A stretch of DNA of 64,000 bases. Source: Eutreptiella sp. 'Long Island Sound 2002' (lineage: Eukaryota > Euglenozoa > Euglenophyceae > Eutreptiales > Eutreptiaceae). This document shows, piece after piece, positions 1-11,198 of this stretch. The notes beneath the pieces were generated by a model. It worked only from the letters and a program-made list of their open reading frames with translations, was not told the DNA's origin and ran no database searches. Location of the stretch: the NCBI GenBank assembly GCA_964036045.1, contig OZ038378.1:164173311-164237310 (forward strand). Direction: 5' to 3'. A program made the translations under genes and the position numbers. How positions within the stretch are numbered: position 1 is the first letter of the stretch; each line of letters opens with the position of its first letter.

Positions 1-495
1 GACCCTGCAACCCCCAAACACATTGTACACACAAAAGAGCACCATATGAGCAAAGCTGTTTTGCTTTTTTGTTTTTCTGCTGATATTTGGTTTTTCTTCA
101 TATCACTGTTATCTCATTTGATCTTTGTTTTGCTTCTGTCTTTCTCTTTGCTCTCGTCCTTCTTCTTTGCAGTGGTTGTGTTGCCTTGTTTGGTTGGTTG
201 TGTGATTGACCTATTCGCATCTTTCCCCTGTTCTGTGACGAACCTTGAGTGCGTTGTCTTATGCTCTGTTTGATCTTATGCCAGTTTTAGGCTTGGCTGT
301 GATTTGATTGTTTGCATGTTTGTTTTTCGATGTTGCTATCCTTGAGTGTTTTGTCCTGGCTTGTGAATTGCTGGCTTGGCTGCTGTTTGTGTGCTTGTTC
401 GGTTTGGTTTGTGTTTGGCTATGGTGGGTGAATTGTGTAACCATGGATGCATAACGTTGGCGTTGATCCATGGGAACAGGACCCACATGGCGCCA
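1..495. other. No gene recognised
   Basis: T-rich sequence. A 75-codon open frame at 46-273 is rich in Leu, Phe and Val only because the strand is T-rich; it has no start context or domain to support it. Confidence 0.5.
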
Positions 496-1100
496 AATCA
501 CCTCGCAGAGGTTGTTAGATCAAAGCCAGGCAGGCGTATATATGGGGAAAACGCCACATACCCCCCATTTTGGCCCTATTCGCGTACCCTACCCCAAGGG
601 GTTGAATTGTTAGTTTAACCCCTTGTAAAATCATTATTTTGTCCAATAAACGCATCCCCCAATGAGTTTTTGGTCCGGACCCCCCCAGACCCCCCCCACT
701 TGAAACCCACTTTTTAGGGGTGGGGGTGGGGGGGTGGGGGGGGGGTCAAAAAATGACCCCCCCTTTTTTTGGGTCGAAAATCATGAATCACCTCGCAGAG
801 GTTGTTAGATCAAAGCCAGGCAGGCGTATATAGGGGAAAACGCCACACACACCCCCATTTTGGCCATTTTGGGGCTATTCGCGTACCCTACCCCAAGGGG
901 TTGAATTGTTAGTTTAACCCCTTGTAAAATCATTATTTTGTCCAATAATCGCATCCCCCAATGAGTTTTTGGTCCAGACCCCCCCAGACCCCCCCCACTT
1001 GAAACCCACTTTTTTCAGGTTTTGAGGGAGGGGGGGGGGTGGGGGGGGGGTCAAAAAATGACCCCCCCCCTTTTTGGGTCGAAAATCATGAATCTTTTGG
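496..1100. repeat. Two direct copies of a ~290-bp dispersed repeat
   Basis: Copies start at about 496 and 786 with the same block (CACCTCGCAGAGGTTGTTAG) and continue in parallel through ACCCCTTGTAAAATCATTAT and a G-run/C-run end. A diverged third copy lies at 60,138-60,385, so this is a dispersed family locally duplicated in tandem. No coding capacity is seen. Confidence 0.75.
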
Positions 1101-1139
1101 TTTTTTTCGATTTTGAGCCGAAAAAGTTTTTCCGGGTCC

Positions 1140-2930
1140 CGACTCCATAGGGTTTGTATGGGGCGGAGTGGGACGAGCGCTAATGCAGTTTATGCACTTT
1201 TCAGCCATTTTTGCTATGTTCGTCGACCTCGGTGACCCCGTGGTACCTACTCTGAGGGGTGCAAGTGGGGATGTTGTGACAGTATATGCCTACTAGGATA
1301 CGGAAGGACGTTTTTTGCAGTCTCTAGCCTTGCCTGGGGCCGTCCACAACCCGTGCCAAAGACGCGAAATGACTGTTTCCACCAATAATGGCCTAGTGAA
1401 TGGGGAGGTACACAACCTGCTTATGCAGTTTTTCACCCCGGGCAGCTCAAAAATCGAAGTTTTCGAAACTTGTTTTTTTGATATTGTGACTACCCAAAAT
1501 GACATTTCAAGCCATGCAAAGCATGTTTTAGGCCGTATTTACGTGTTTTTCACCCTATTTGGGTGTTAGGTCCGGGGGGGGGTGGGGGGCTCCCAAGGGA
1601 CGGGTGCACAACCTGCTTATGCAGTTTTTCAACCCGGATAGCTCAAAAATCGAAGTTTTCGAAACTTGTTTTTTTGATATTGTGACCACCCAAAATGACC
1701 ATCCAAGCTATGGAAAGCATGTTTTAGGCCGTATTTACGTGTTTTTCACCCGATTTGGGTATTAGGTCCAAGGGGGGGGGGTCTCCCAAGGGATTGGTAC
1801 ACAACCTGCTTATGCAGTTTGTCACCCTAGGCAGCTCAAAAATCGAAGTTTTTGAAACTTGTTTTTTTGATACCGTGATCACCTAAAATGATCATCCAAG
1901 GTATGTAAAGCATGTTTTAGCCGGCATTTATGTAGTTTCCACCCTATTTTGGGTGTGTGTTGCTCGCGGTAGATTCTCTGCGAGGTGGACTTGCCGAAGG
2001 CAATAGAATCTTTTGGTTTTTTTGGATTTTGAGCCGAAAAAGTGTTTCCGGGTCCCGACTCCATAGGGTTTGTATGGGGCGGAGTGGGACGAGCGCTTAC
2101 GCAGTTTATGCCCTTTTCAGCCATTTTTGGTATGTTGGTGGTTTTGGCAACCTCGGTGAACCTGTGGTACCCACCCTGAGGGGTGCGAGTGGGGATGTTG
2201 TGACAGTATATGCCTACTAGGATACGAAAGGACGTTTTTTGCAGTGTCTAGCCTTGCTTATGGCCGTTCACAACCCGTGCCAAAGACGCGAAATGACTGT
2301 TTCCACCAATAATGGCCTAGTGAATGGGGAGGTACACAACCTGCTTGTGCAGTTTTTCACCCCAGGGAGCTCAAAAATCGAAGTTTTCGAAACTTGTTTT
2401 TTTGATATTGTGACCACCCAAAATGACCATCCAAGCTATGGAAGGCATGTTTTAGGCCGTATTTACGTGTTTTTCACCCTATTTGGGTATCACGTCGGGG
2501 GGGGGGGGGGTCTCCCAAGGGACGGGTGCACAACCTGCTTATGCAGTTTTTCACCCCGGACAGCTCAAAAATGGAAGTTTTTGAAACTTGTTTTTGTGAT
2601 ATTGTGATCACCTAAAATGACCATCCAAGGTATGTAAAGCATGTTTTAGGCCGTATTTACGTGTTTTTAACCCGATTTGGGTATTAGGTCCAAGGGGGGG
2701 GGGTCTCCCAAGGGATTGGTACACAACCTGCTTATGCAGTTTGTCACCCTAGGCAGCTCAAAAATCGAAGTTTTCGAAACTTGTTTTTTTGATACCGTGA
2801 TCACCTAAAATGATCATCCAAGGTATGTAAAGCATGTTTTAGCCGGTATTTATGTAGTTTCCACCCTATTTTGGGTGTGTGTTGCTCGCGGTAGATTCTC
2901 TGCGAGGTGGACTTGCCGAAGGCAATAGAA
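1140..2930. repeat. Higher-order tandem repeat, two ~915-bp units each with three ~195-bp subunits
   Basis: The landmark GGGTTTGTATGGGGCGGAGT occurs near 1149 and 2064, which sets the long period. Within each unit, ~195-bp subunits begin with ACAACCTGCTTATGCAGTTT or close variants near 1410, 1610, 1800 and 2337, 2530, 2720. The block ends with TTGCCGAAGGCAATAGAA, also found near 1992. Open frames here repeat the same residues and look like repeat shadows. The right edge runs directly into the 3' end of the minus-strand gene at 2866-3918. Confidence 0.8.
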
Positions 2931-3918
2931 TTTCCACATCCACTATACCGGCCTTCACCACAATAAAGGTGGTAACATTCACGACTGGACACTTCCAACC
3001 CAAATGAGTCTCCAAGTGGGGTATGAGGACCTCCCTTGCGAAACTGTACATTGCACCCCCCTCCGGTGGAGTCATTGTGCGGCGGGTGTCACTGTCCCCT
3101 GCACGAGTCTCGGCGGGCCAATCCTCATTAAAAATATTGAGCCCCGCATCTGCCCTAAGTTCCCCATACTCATCCTGAAGCTTGTCCATCCAACTGACAG
3201 AAATGAAGCCAGATTGGAAAGCATGGCCCCATGGCTTGAAATCCTTGAGGTCGTCGACATGACGATGATCGACGACGTCAACGGGGATGGAGACACGATG
3301 GTGTTCAACACCAAAAAGGGGGGTGGTGGTGAGGGGGAAGAAAAGGGAGGGGTGCATCCCAGTACCCTTGTACCAGGTGGGGAGGGTGTGGCCCTCCAAA
3401 TCGGCATGCCAGGACCATGGCGATTGGGAGTGGAGGGAGTAGAGGGGGGCGGTGTCCTCCCAATGCCCCCGCTGCACTTGCTGGGCCTTGCACTCCCATT
3501 TGCGCCAGCCAGCGGCCACGTCCCCCGAGACATGAATCCCCGGAGAGCCATCCTGCATCTCCCATTCCCTCAAATACAAACTCATCCCCCTATTGGGCCC
3601 CCCACAGCTTTTTTTAACATGCTCCACGACAGCGCGGGCATCCGAATCATGGAGCTGCAACACAATAGCTTGCAGATTGGGGTTGTTGTCAAACAACGAC
3701 AACACAGGGTCAGTGAGGCTGTGGGGTTGGGCAACGCCGGGGTGCGTTAGCTTCACCAGGGCCACAGGGGTGTCCAAGGTGGACCAAGCACAATTCTCAA
3801 GAGAAGGCCAAGACACGGTGCGTGTGCTGTCGGGGCTGTAAACACCTCTGTGCACTGTGCGGAGAGCTACGGCATCGGCCCACTTCTTCAACAAGGCATG
3901 AGTGCCCGCATCAGTCAT
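2866..3918 (-). CDS. Unrecognised single-exon protein, C-terminus formed by repeat DNA
   Basis: A 350-residue open frame with a strong start: the ATG at 3918 sits in GCCACCATGA. The frame stays open 26 codons upstream, but this start is better. Composition is ordinary and protein-like, with many Trp and His (for example WSWHADLEGH and WPAETRAGD), unlike the repeat-derived frames nearby. I recognise no domain, signal peptide or membrane segment. The last ~20 codons, from about 2930, lie in the sequence that also ends the first 915-bp repeat unit near 2000, so the original C-terminus was probably replaced by repeat insertion or rearrangement. It may be a truncated host gene or an unrecognised mobile-element protein. 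That the frame is coding is likely; its function is unknown. Confidence 0.6.
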   Translation of the reverse strand: MTDAGTHALLKKWADAVALRTVHRGVYSPDSTRTVSWPSLENCAWSTLDTPVALVKLTHPGVAQPHSLTDPVLSLFDNNPNLQAIVLQLHDSDARAVVEHVKKSCGGPNRGMSLYLREWEMQDGSPGIHVSGDVAAGWRKWECKAQQVQRGHWEDTAPLYSLHSQSPWSWHADLEGHTLPTWYKGTGMHPSLFFPLTTTPLFGVEHHRVSIPVDVVDHRHVDDLKDFKPWGHAFQSGFISVSWMDKLQDEYGELRADAGLNIFNEDWPAETRAGDSDTRRTMTPPEGGAMYSFAREVLIPHLETHLGWKCPVVNVTTFIVVKAGIVDVEILLPSASPPRRESTASNTHPK

Positions 3919-4147
3919 GGTGGCAGAAAAAGAGGGCCTGGGAGAGCAAGAAGCAACATAATATGGATTGGAATGGACACATATGGAGACATACATTGCA
4001 ATCTTGAGTGAAGTATGAGCCTAGATTGGTTTCAAGTGGTGTGCAATTGTTGGGCAAAGGCAAAGCATGCAACAAGATGGGCACAAAAGGCACAACAATG
4101 GAATTTTTCAACTTGAAACAACCACATGGTGCAAACAAATACCCCCA
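3919..4147. other. Upstream region of the minus-strand gene
   Basis: This short interval lies between the ATG at 3918 and the palindrome array. No TATA-like element or other motif could be supported. Confidence 0.3.
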
Positions 4148-4263
4148 GTATACGGCCGTATACTCTAAGTATACGGCCGTATACTCCAGAGTATACGGCC
4201 GTATACTCCAGAGTATACGGCCGTATACTGAGGTATTGGAGCCTTGAGTATACAGCCGTATAC
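4148..4263. repeat. Tandem 16-bp perfect palindromes (GTATACGGCCGTATAC)
   Basis: Four perfect copies lie at 4148-4163, 4169-4184, 4191-4206 and 4213-4228, spaced 21-22 bp (two helical turns). A one-mismatch copy lies at 4248-4263. Spacers such as TCCAGA are short and similar. Each unit can form a cruciform or bind a dimeric protein. The array is about 230 bp upstream of the start of the minus-strand gene at 3918. Confidence 0.9.
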
Positions 4264-5566
4264 CCCAAGAGCCCAAAATGGGGTAGTTTCAAACACAACA
4301 TTGACCATCACAATTGGCAAACTAGAGGTATTCCCCAACCCACCTATGCATGCATTGTGCATTATACATTCGTACCCACCTGTACATGCCACATACCCCT
4401 TTCTCCCAAAACCCCCTTTTTTACCCGTATACTCCCAGGTATTCCTGGTATGCCAGGTTATGCTCACCATACTAAGCAATTGGTTGTCTGCTTCTTTACA
4501 CTCCCATGTGGTCGCCTGCATGCATTCATGCCATGTCTGTATACACTTAAGGGTGACGAGCCAGCCATGCGGCACACGCAGTGAGGCACGTGGCGCAAAT
4601 GGATTGCCAGGTAGCCTTGAGTGGGGCACCTCATGAACTCTTGTGCCCCATATGTGCATGCCCCATGGCGTGCGTTAGTGGGTCCCCAAGGGGACCAGAC
4701 AATGCTGCAATCAATCGCTGCCTATTGTCCAAAATGGTGTTTTTGATGCCCTTGTCATACAAGCGAGATGGGCTGACCCGGTGCATGCGTGGTACCCACC
4801 CCTTTTCATTTAACTCGTACACAATATGATGTAGTTTCAAGTTGAACACATTCACCGCTAGCAAAACTCGTCATATGACCATTAAGCAATGCTATGAAGT
4901 GACAGATCAATATGCATTTCACGTTTTTCAATCATCCTGCATGTACATAATCTCCATGCACCGTGTCATGCGTCACTTCAGGCTTGCTCTGATATCGCTG
5001 CTGCTTTTCGTTATTACTCGTTTTTACATTCATAATGTAGGTTCATGTATAGACAACGTTGTTGATGGCCCCATCGAAATCTCAATGACATGTGAAGCAT
5101 AAAATAGAGCCTTCTGGCATAGTGCTAGGGCCAGTGACTGCAAAATTGTCGGTGTGGTGGGACTATGTACATCCGGGAAACGGAGCAGACATTTATGTGG
5201 CGGCACATCCCAGGTATTGATAATTTCTCCCAAAGGTTTCGTGACTCATTGACACTCCTCAGTGGGCAAATTTCAACAATGCGCAAACATGGCAAAGGAA
5301 ACAATGGTGGCGGCTTGCACAAACGTGCACATGTCCGGTGGCAATGCAAGTACATTGTCCTTTCTATTTCACGTCACGCATAGATGTATCCTTTCGTATT
5401 CACAAAACCAAGTCAATGGGAACGGGACATGTATCCCAAATTTGCAAATGCACATGGGCCAAAAAGCCCACCCTTAGGGCAGGCTAGTTGGGCATCCCGG
5501 TGGATTCTAGGAGAGATAGGTAGCGACCTTCTGTCAAGTGGTCCAGACCAAAACGGCACCCAAACC
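4264..5566. other. No gene recognised
   Basis: Mixed-composition DNA with only short open frames on both strands. None has a domain, a good start and codon structure together. It could be intergenic or intronic. Confidence 0.4.
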
Positions 5567-5619
5567 GGGAGCACAGGGTCCAGCAGCACTTTTAAAGTGC
5601 TGCTGGACCCTGTGCTCCC
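5567..5619. repeat. Perfect 53-bp inverted repeat (26-bp arms, 1-nt loop)
   Basis: Arms 5567-5592 and 5594-5619 are exactly complementary around T5593, starting GGGAGCACAGGG and ending CCCTGTGCTCCC, followed at once by TTTTT. A transcript would fold into one unbroken hairpin. It could be the core of a small foldback element, a small-RNA hairpin, or a cruciform site. The extra flanking symmetry (GGCACC to the left, GGTGCC to the right) suggests the relic of a longer foldback element. Confidence 0.9.
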
Positions 5620-5983
5620 TTTTTGACAATTGGTGCCCACCAAGACGTGGGATACCCTTTGACTTTCACCTCAGTAACAAACTCGGCGACATTGAGTGTC
5701 ACAATCCTGGCAGGTATGGCGTATTTTACACAATTTCTGGCACAGTTGGGCGCAAGGCCCTGAACAACATTGCGGGTTGTGAGGCGTGGATATCAGGGTA
5801 ACGGACAAGTCATCGTTCTGCAGGGTCGTTCCAATTGACCTTTTTCTTAAAAGCCACAGAAATCTGTGAGGTGGTCAGGTGCAGGGATATCCCAGGACTA
5901 CTTTGGTGCTCTTGCTTTATTGCATATGTGCGCTATTTGCAATTCCACATCCATTGGTGGTTAGATGACCTTTTCATGGCCAA
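5620..5983. other. No gene recognised
   Basis: Nothing supportable between the hairpin and the MITE. Confidence 0.3.
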
Positions 5984-5985
5984 TA

Positions 5986-6577
5986 CTCCCTCCCCCGTGA
6001 CAGTAGACCCACCAGCAAAAGACGGGTTAAGAGACCCAGTCCAATCTCAGACCTGTCCCCAACCAAAACGACAAGAGACCCACCTGGAAAAGTACCGTAT
6101 AAGAGACCCACTTGCAACAGGTGAGACACAGGAACCTGAACCAAAGCCCAAGCTGTAATGTGACAAGACTTAATCTTAATCGAATGCTCCCAAATTGAAT
6201 GTTGAGGGTATTGTCACACACAATTCCAACAAATGGATCTCGGATGGACATTAGTGCCGAAGCCCAAGGCGAACACTTCGCGCCAAGGCACAATCTCGCT
6301 CACTTGCTTCAAAAGCATCAACCAACTCGTGACAACCTGTCAAGTGTGCAATAAGGAAGAGCCCCAACAAAATGGTTTTTTTTGGTTGAAAAATGAAAAC
6401 GAATCTTGGTGGGCTCGTTGGATGCAGCTTGTTTTCTGAGTTAGAATATAGGTCACATCAGGGCCTGGAACTACAATATAAGAGACCCACTTGGAAAAGT
6501 ACACTCTAAGAGACCCAGGGCTTTGGCTCCCGGTCAAAAAATTAAGAGACCCGGGTCTACTGTAACGGGGGGGGGAG
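5986..6577. mobile_element. Stowaway/Tc1-mariner-like MITE with TA target duplication
   Basis: Terminal inverted repeats of 26 bp with two mismatches: the left end begins CTCCCTCCCCCGTGACAG, and the right end read on the other strand begins CTCCCCCCCCCGTTACAG. TA dinucleotides flank it at 5984-5985 and 6578-6579, the target duplication expected for Tc1/mariner transposition. CTCCCTCC is the well-known Stowaway terminus. Six same-orientation copies of AAGAGACCC lie in the sub-terminal regions (three near 6026-6110, three near 6480-6552). At 592 bp without a transposase frame it is non-autonomous. Confidence 0.75.
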
Positions 6578-6579
6578 TA

Positions 6580-8704
6580 AGCCTGGGCCGATGAAGCAAA
6601 AGAACAGTTCGAGAACCCTACCCTATCAGAAGGCTGTGCAGCCTTGGGGGCAGCAAAGGGGTGAGGTGTCCCTAAGCCTGAACTAGGGTGCAAACAAAGG
6701 GAGGAGCTGTTGTGACATATATACCTAATGGGAGGTGTTGGATCCCTGGGGGGGCAACTCCCATACCTCAAGTCTTCCGAGCCACTTGATTCCCCTTACT
6801 CTTAGGATGCCCACCTAGCGCCCCCCGTACCCGTAAATTAGGGTCCACCAGGTCATTTAGCTAATTGGGCTGAACGGATGTTAGTGATCGCGAAAGAGGC
6901 GTCGCGGTCGCAATTGGTGGTGTCTGCCAGTTTGGTTTTTACCGCATCTCCATTTCGCTGCGATATGTCTCCCTGATGACCTTCGTGATCAGAATTCAAC
7001 GATTTTGCGCACTTTTGCAGCGCACACTAATAACAACATTGAGGCATGAAGCACACGCACAGCACCTGCATTCTCGAGTAGTTGTTCATGATGGAACACG
7101 ATTGTTGAATAACCAACACAAGCTGAGACCAAACCGAATGGTTTTGCCTTCGACTAGCGTTGTACAAACCATGAAGAACCAGCAGCATGTCCCTTGCAAA
7201 CGGTTGGTGCAACGTCCCCCAGCTCAAGTTGTCACCCAACAATGGCAAAGGTAGCCAAGGGTGAACATGCTAATCGCAGCCGCTTGAGGTTACAGAATTC
7301 GTGAACAGAAGCCACAAATTATTCACGTGAGATGAGAAGTGGGATGCACTACCTTCAAAGCACGACAAATTGCCAACAGTCTGCAAAGAATGAAGGCTGT
7401 TGTGTGTGAAACCTACGATGTTCCTCTTGCATCATGCTTTTTTCGTTGTTGCTGCATCGCGTATTAGTGCGGCATCCATGAAGTGTAAAAACAAGATGCA
7501 CGGGCACGCGAATTATGTAACTTGTAAATTTTTGTTGCGCCCGTTCGTGGCTGAAGAGGAAGTGGGCTTTATGGTACAAAAATATTGGGATTGAGAACAA
7601 CCCTAAAGCACGAGTGTTGTGGGTGTCTTTCGGGTGCAAGTTCTCCCGTGAGCACTATGCCGACTTTGCAGCATTGAACCAAAACTTGAGACTATCGAGC
7701 ACGGTTCTCAGGTAACCTTGGACATTAGACATGTGTTGGTGCAAGGTATCATATACCTTTGAAGATGATGGTGTCTTTGCCTTTGTTTACTTTGCATAGC
7801 GTCGAGCACACACTCGAGCAAGAGCAAAGGTAAGCAAGAAAGGAAAAGTAGAGTGCACACGCACGATACCACAACGCAATTGTCACTGGGTCTTGTTCAT
7901 TGCTTTGCATTGTGTTGTAGACTATGTCTTCCATTTGGCCGAACCCTCATGCATCCTAAGATGCTCTTCAGGCGTTGAGCCCAAGTGCAAGGGAGCAAAG
8001 TCGCACACAACACTTGTGAAACTCAATGCAGCGATGGACGCACACACGTAAGACACCAACACATTGCACCGATCCTAGGAAGGCAACATGCCCCACACAC
8101 TCACGCAACTGATTCACGATGCATGGGCTTTCAAAGTCCAAGAATGTTCCGAATGTCGTGTGAGTGTGCGCGTCTAGAGAGCTCTTGACAATTCCGGCTT
8201 GCCGATGAACACGTGTTTTGTGTGTACCTTTCGGTTACGGTGATATATCAACATGGTTTGATTCGTGTTGCATCCTTTCTTAGAGTCCATCGCAGCATTT
8301 CGGGTATGCTGGTGCTTGGTGTGCCAAACACACAAACACGCAATTGCACCCGATCGATGCAATAGCTAGTCGCAATTGCAATAGCAATAGAGTATTTGAG
8401 TTTCAAACTAGTGCAAAGATCAAAGAACAATGGTGCTTTGGTGGCTCAAGTGTACATGCATCTCGATGTGTTAGTTGCGACAATTTAGTTTTCATGGTGT
8501 TGACGATCATGATGCTTGATCCTACGGCACTTTACACCGTCTTCGCTCCGTAGAAAGAACAAATAACCATCTTTGGAACTTGTATTCACTTTGTGGATTT
8601 GGGACGAAGGGATGTTCGTGCTAGGTCCTTCATCGTGTCCATCTGGTTCCCTTTGCCTCGCTATCCATCTTCTTTTTTCGTGACACTTAGCCTAAATGTT
8701 GATA
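6580..8704. other. No gene recognised; upstream region of the coiled-coil gene
   Basis: Several short open frames on both strands lack domains, splice support or start context. The part near 8550-8700 directly precedes the start at 8705 and probably holds its promoter and 5' UTR, but no specific element can be shown. Confidence 0.4.
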
Positions 8705-9238
8705 ATGGCCGAACCCCAAGCTTGTAGCATCAAGGACTTGGATCCAAACGATTTTCTGTGCTTCAAATTGCATGATCATGACACATTCTTGTATGGAGAC
8801 GTTTCGGAAGATGACAAATGCTCTTCCTTCACGTTCGACTTCGAAATACCGCCTTTGACAAATTCGTTTTGTTTTGACGACAATACCCATCCAAAAGAAG
8901 CCAATTCCGGGCTCAATGGGAGTGCCGACAAACCCGAGGACCGACAAACACAAGTGCAAGATTTCGTAAGCACATTCAAGTCACAATGCGGCATGTGCGA
9001 AGCTTCAATTGGGAATGGAGTTGATGAAGAATGTGGGACGAAGGATTTCCCCACGAGATCAAACAAACTCGGCGACAAGGAGTTGAAGTCAAGCGTTGCC
9101 ACTAGTAGTACTACTAGTAGTCACAGCAGTACTGAGAAAACCGACCTTGACGAATTTGAGAGCCCAGAAGATAGCGGCACACCTACGCATTGTAATGACA
9201 ACTCACCACGTTGTGCCGACTTTGATGCACAAAAGCAA
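8705..9238 (+). CDS. Exon 1 of an acidic coiled-coil protein gene
   Basis: 178 codons from an ATG in GATAATGGCC to a splice donor GTATGT at 9239 that leaves the frame in phase 0. An in-frame ATG three codons earlier (8696) is a weaker start. The product is strongly acidic and Ser/Thr-rich, with patches such as GDVSEDDK and ATSSTTSSHSSTEKTDLDEF, resembling a disordered activation or interaction region. The exon ends in AQKQ, which joins directly to the helical sequence of the exon at 10,749. No known domain is recognised. A transcription regulator of bZIP-like layout (acidic N-terminus, then coiled coil) is possible, but no basic DNA-binding region is visible. Without the intron the frame would stop seven codons further on. 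Confidence 0.6.
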
Positions 9239-10748
9239 GTATGTGGAATCCATTTGTTTTGAAAGGTGGTGCCGGGGAAGTAGTGCACACAGCACATGTG
9301 TAGTTGCACATTTCGCCTTCTTTTGATTGCACAGTCTGCACTCTTCCCACCGCGCATTGTACACACCCCAATTCATTTTAGGCGTTTTCAGGGGCTTTGG
9401 GTTTATAATTGAAAACGAGAAAAGAGAATTACATTCCTAAGAGAAGTGCATATTGCACATCCCACATGGGAAACGCCCAACAAAATGGGAGTGCGTCACG
9501 TCTACCTTTTGCGCACGCCCTGCACGTTAAGATGCCAAGCCAACCCTAACCAACCATTCATCCCTTGCCGATTAGAGAAGGTTTGGTCTATTGGTACCAA
9601 CGCCACACTGGTCAAAGGTGAGGGTAGGACCAGGCTCCCACGAAATCGAAGGCAAAGAACTGCCATTGGCCATTGTGCGTGCAAACAGGTGTCTGCGCTT
9701 GAACCAACACTGTAATTCACAACAGAAATCTCTACTACTCTTAATTTTTTAACTCTGTATTCTTTCTGCACTCGCACACAAAAAGGTACGCCCGCATACA
9801 CCCTCACAGAGTTTTGGATTTCTGCACCAACCACTGACGTCTTCAGCACCAAAGCTCCGTCGTGTACGCCCCCTGCCCTGGGGCATGTTGGCCACGTTAA
9901 GCCATCGCTTCCAATGTGCCAGCTGAAGACGGTTGCAAATAGGTCTCCAAATGGGTCTCGCTTAAAATGGTTGTTCGCTGCAAACACTGCAAATGCAAAC
10001 GCTGCAAATGGACCTGCCATGCTAATAGAAGAGAGCGCGCGCACCCCTGTAGGGCTTCTGCGTTGCGGGGAGTGGCACATTGCTGCGCCCGCAGCCATGT
10101 CAGCCAGGTGCAGGGTCCCCCTGATCCATGCTGGTGTTCCTCCTGAATGTGGCTGGCGGCGGCGGTCCTCAGGGGAACCAGCAGCCCAGCGCATGTGCAC
10201 GCAACTACCACCAGTCTGGGCCGCTGGACCAGCCCACCAATGCATTCGCCAAACCCGCCAGCATGCCACGCGTGCTGGCCTGTGTGAACCTGGGCGGGGG
10301 GGGGTTCCCACTCCTCGCATTTGCACTTCACCACCGGCGGGTTGGAGAGCGGCCCACAAGCGGAAGATAGGGCGGAGACCCTTACAGGTTCGGGTTCCTC
10401 ACCCAAGGAGGGAGTGGGTCTCTTTGCCCCCCTCCCACCTGTGCGATATTTTTTCTGTTATCTCTTGCACACTAACAGTTGCCGCTGGTCACGTGAAACC
10501 AGCCCCCACATACCCGTCAGGGAGGGCAGGGGTAGGCTTGGGGTGGGTGGGGGCACTGCCGAGCACCCAGCCCAGGGACACCTCGTCAAATCCTTGCTCT
10601 GCAACTAACCACAGACGCACCAGGGTCCTGGACCTCAATAGACTAGTGCCCTCCTCAATGTGGTTTTCCCTATGCGCCACACGCACACACACAAGCACAG
10701 GCAAGCTGGATTGGGAGTGTGTTTTGATGGCCCTGCTTTTGTTTTCAG
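9239..10748 (+). other. Predicted intron of the coiled-coil gene
   Basis: Begins GTATGT and ends TTTTGTTTTCAG. Both neighbouring exons are in phase 0. Minus-strand open frames of 169-285 codons at 9502-10,406 lie inside it; they are low in structure and have no recognised domain, so they are treated as chance frames. Confidence 0.5.
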
Positions 10749-10994
10749 GAGGCTAGAATGCAGTTCCAGAGACAGCAGAAAGAAAATGAGCGACTCAGGC
10801 GGCAGTTGCAAGAAGCAAGAGCCCGTCAGACACAATGCCTGCGAGAAAGGAGGACAACAAGTAAGCAACTCGCCTTCTTCATAACCAGTATCGAGGCTTG
10901 CCTCCAGTGCCGCAGCAACCTGGACGACGAGCTTGCTCAGCTCTCAGAGTTCCATGTTGAGGAGACCTTGAATATTCAAGAGAAGATCTATCAG
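10749..10994 (+). CDS. Exon 2 of the coiled-coil protein gene
   Basis: 246 bp (82 codons, phase 0 at both ends) between an acceptor TTTTGTTTTCAG and a donor GTACGG at 10,995. It encodes a charged amphipathic helix, starting EARMQFQRQQKENERLRRQL, with Leu and hydrophobic residues at heptad-like spacing, followed by two Cys (ACLQC) and a second helical part (LDDELAQLSEFHVEETLNIQ). Joined to exon 1 (AQKQ) the helix is continuous, which supports the splice. Likely role: dimerisation through a coiled coil. The family is not recognised. Confidence 0.6.
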
Positions 10995-11198
10995 GTACGG
11001 TTTTGGATCATGCCCCCCCCCCCCACAACAAACCCCCAACCAAACACAACAAATGGGGGGCCTTCAGGGCCCTGTATGTCAAACTGCAAACTGTGATGGA
11101 TGCCAGGGTGATTCTGGAGGGTGGTGGACATCGCCATTCTTTTTGGCATCATGCCCGATTTTTGGCCACCTTGCAACTCAATTTCACACTGCGTCCAG

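Noticed and set aside
46-273. 75-codon hydrophobic frame
   Set aside because: Leu/Phe/Val content follows from T-rich DNA; no supporting signal.
4148-4263. CRISPR array
   Set aside because: Repeat 16 bp, palindromic, spacers only 5-6 bp and near-identical; eukaryotic context.
9502-10406. Minus-strand frames of 169-285 codons
   Set aside because: They lie within the predicted intron of the + strand gene, with no domain and uneven composition.
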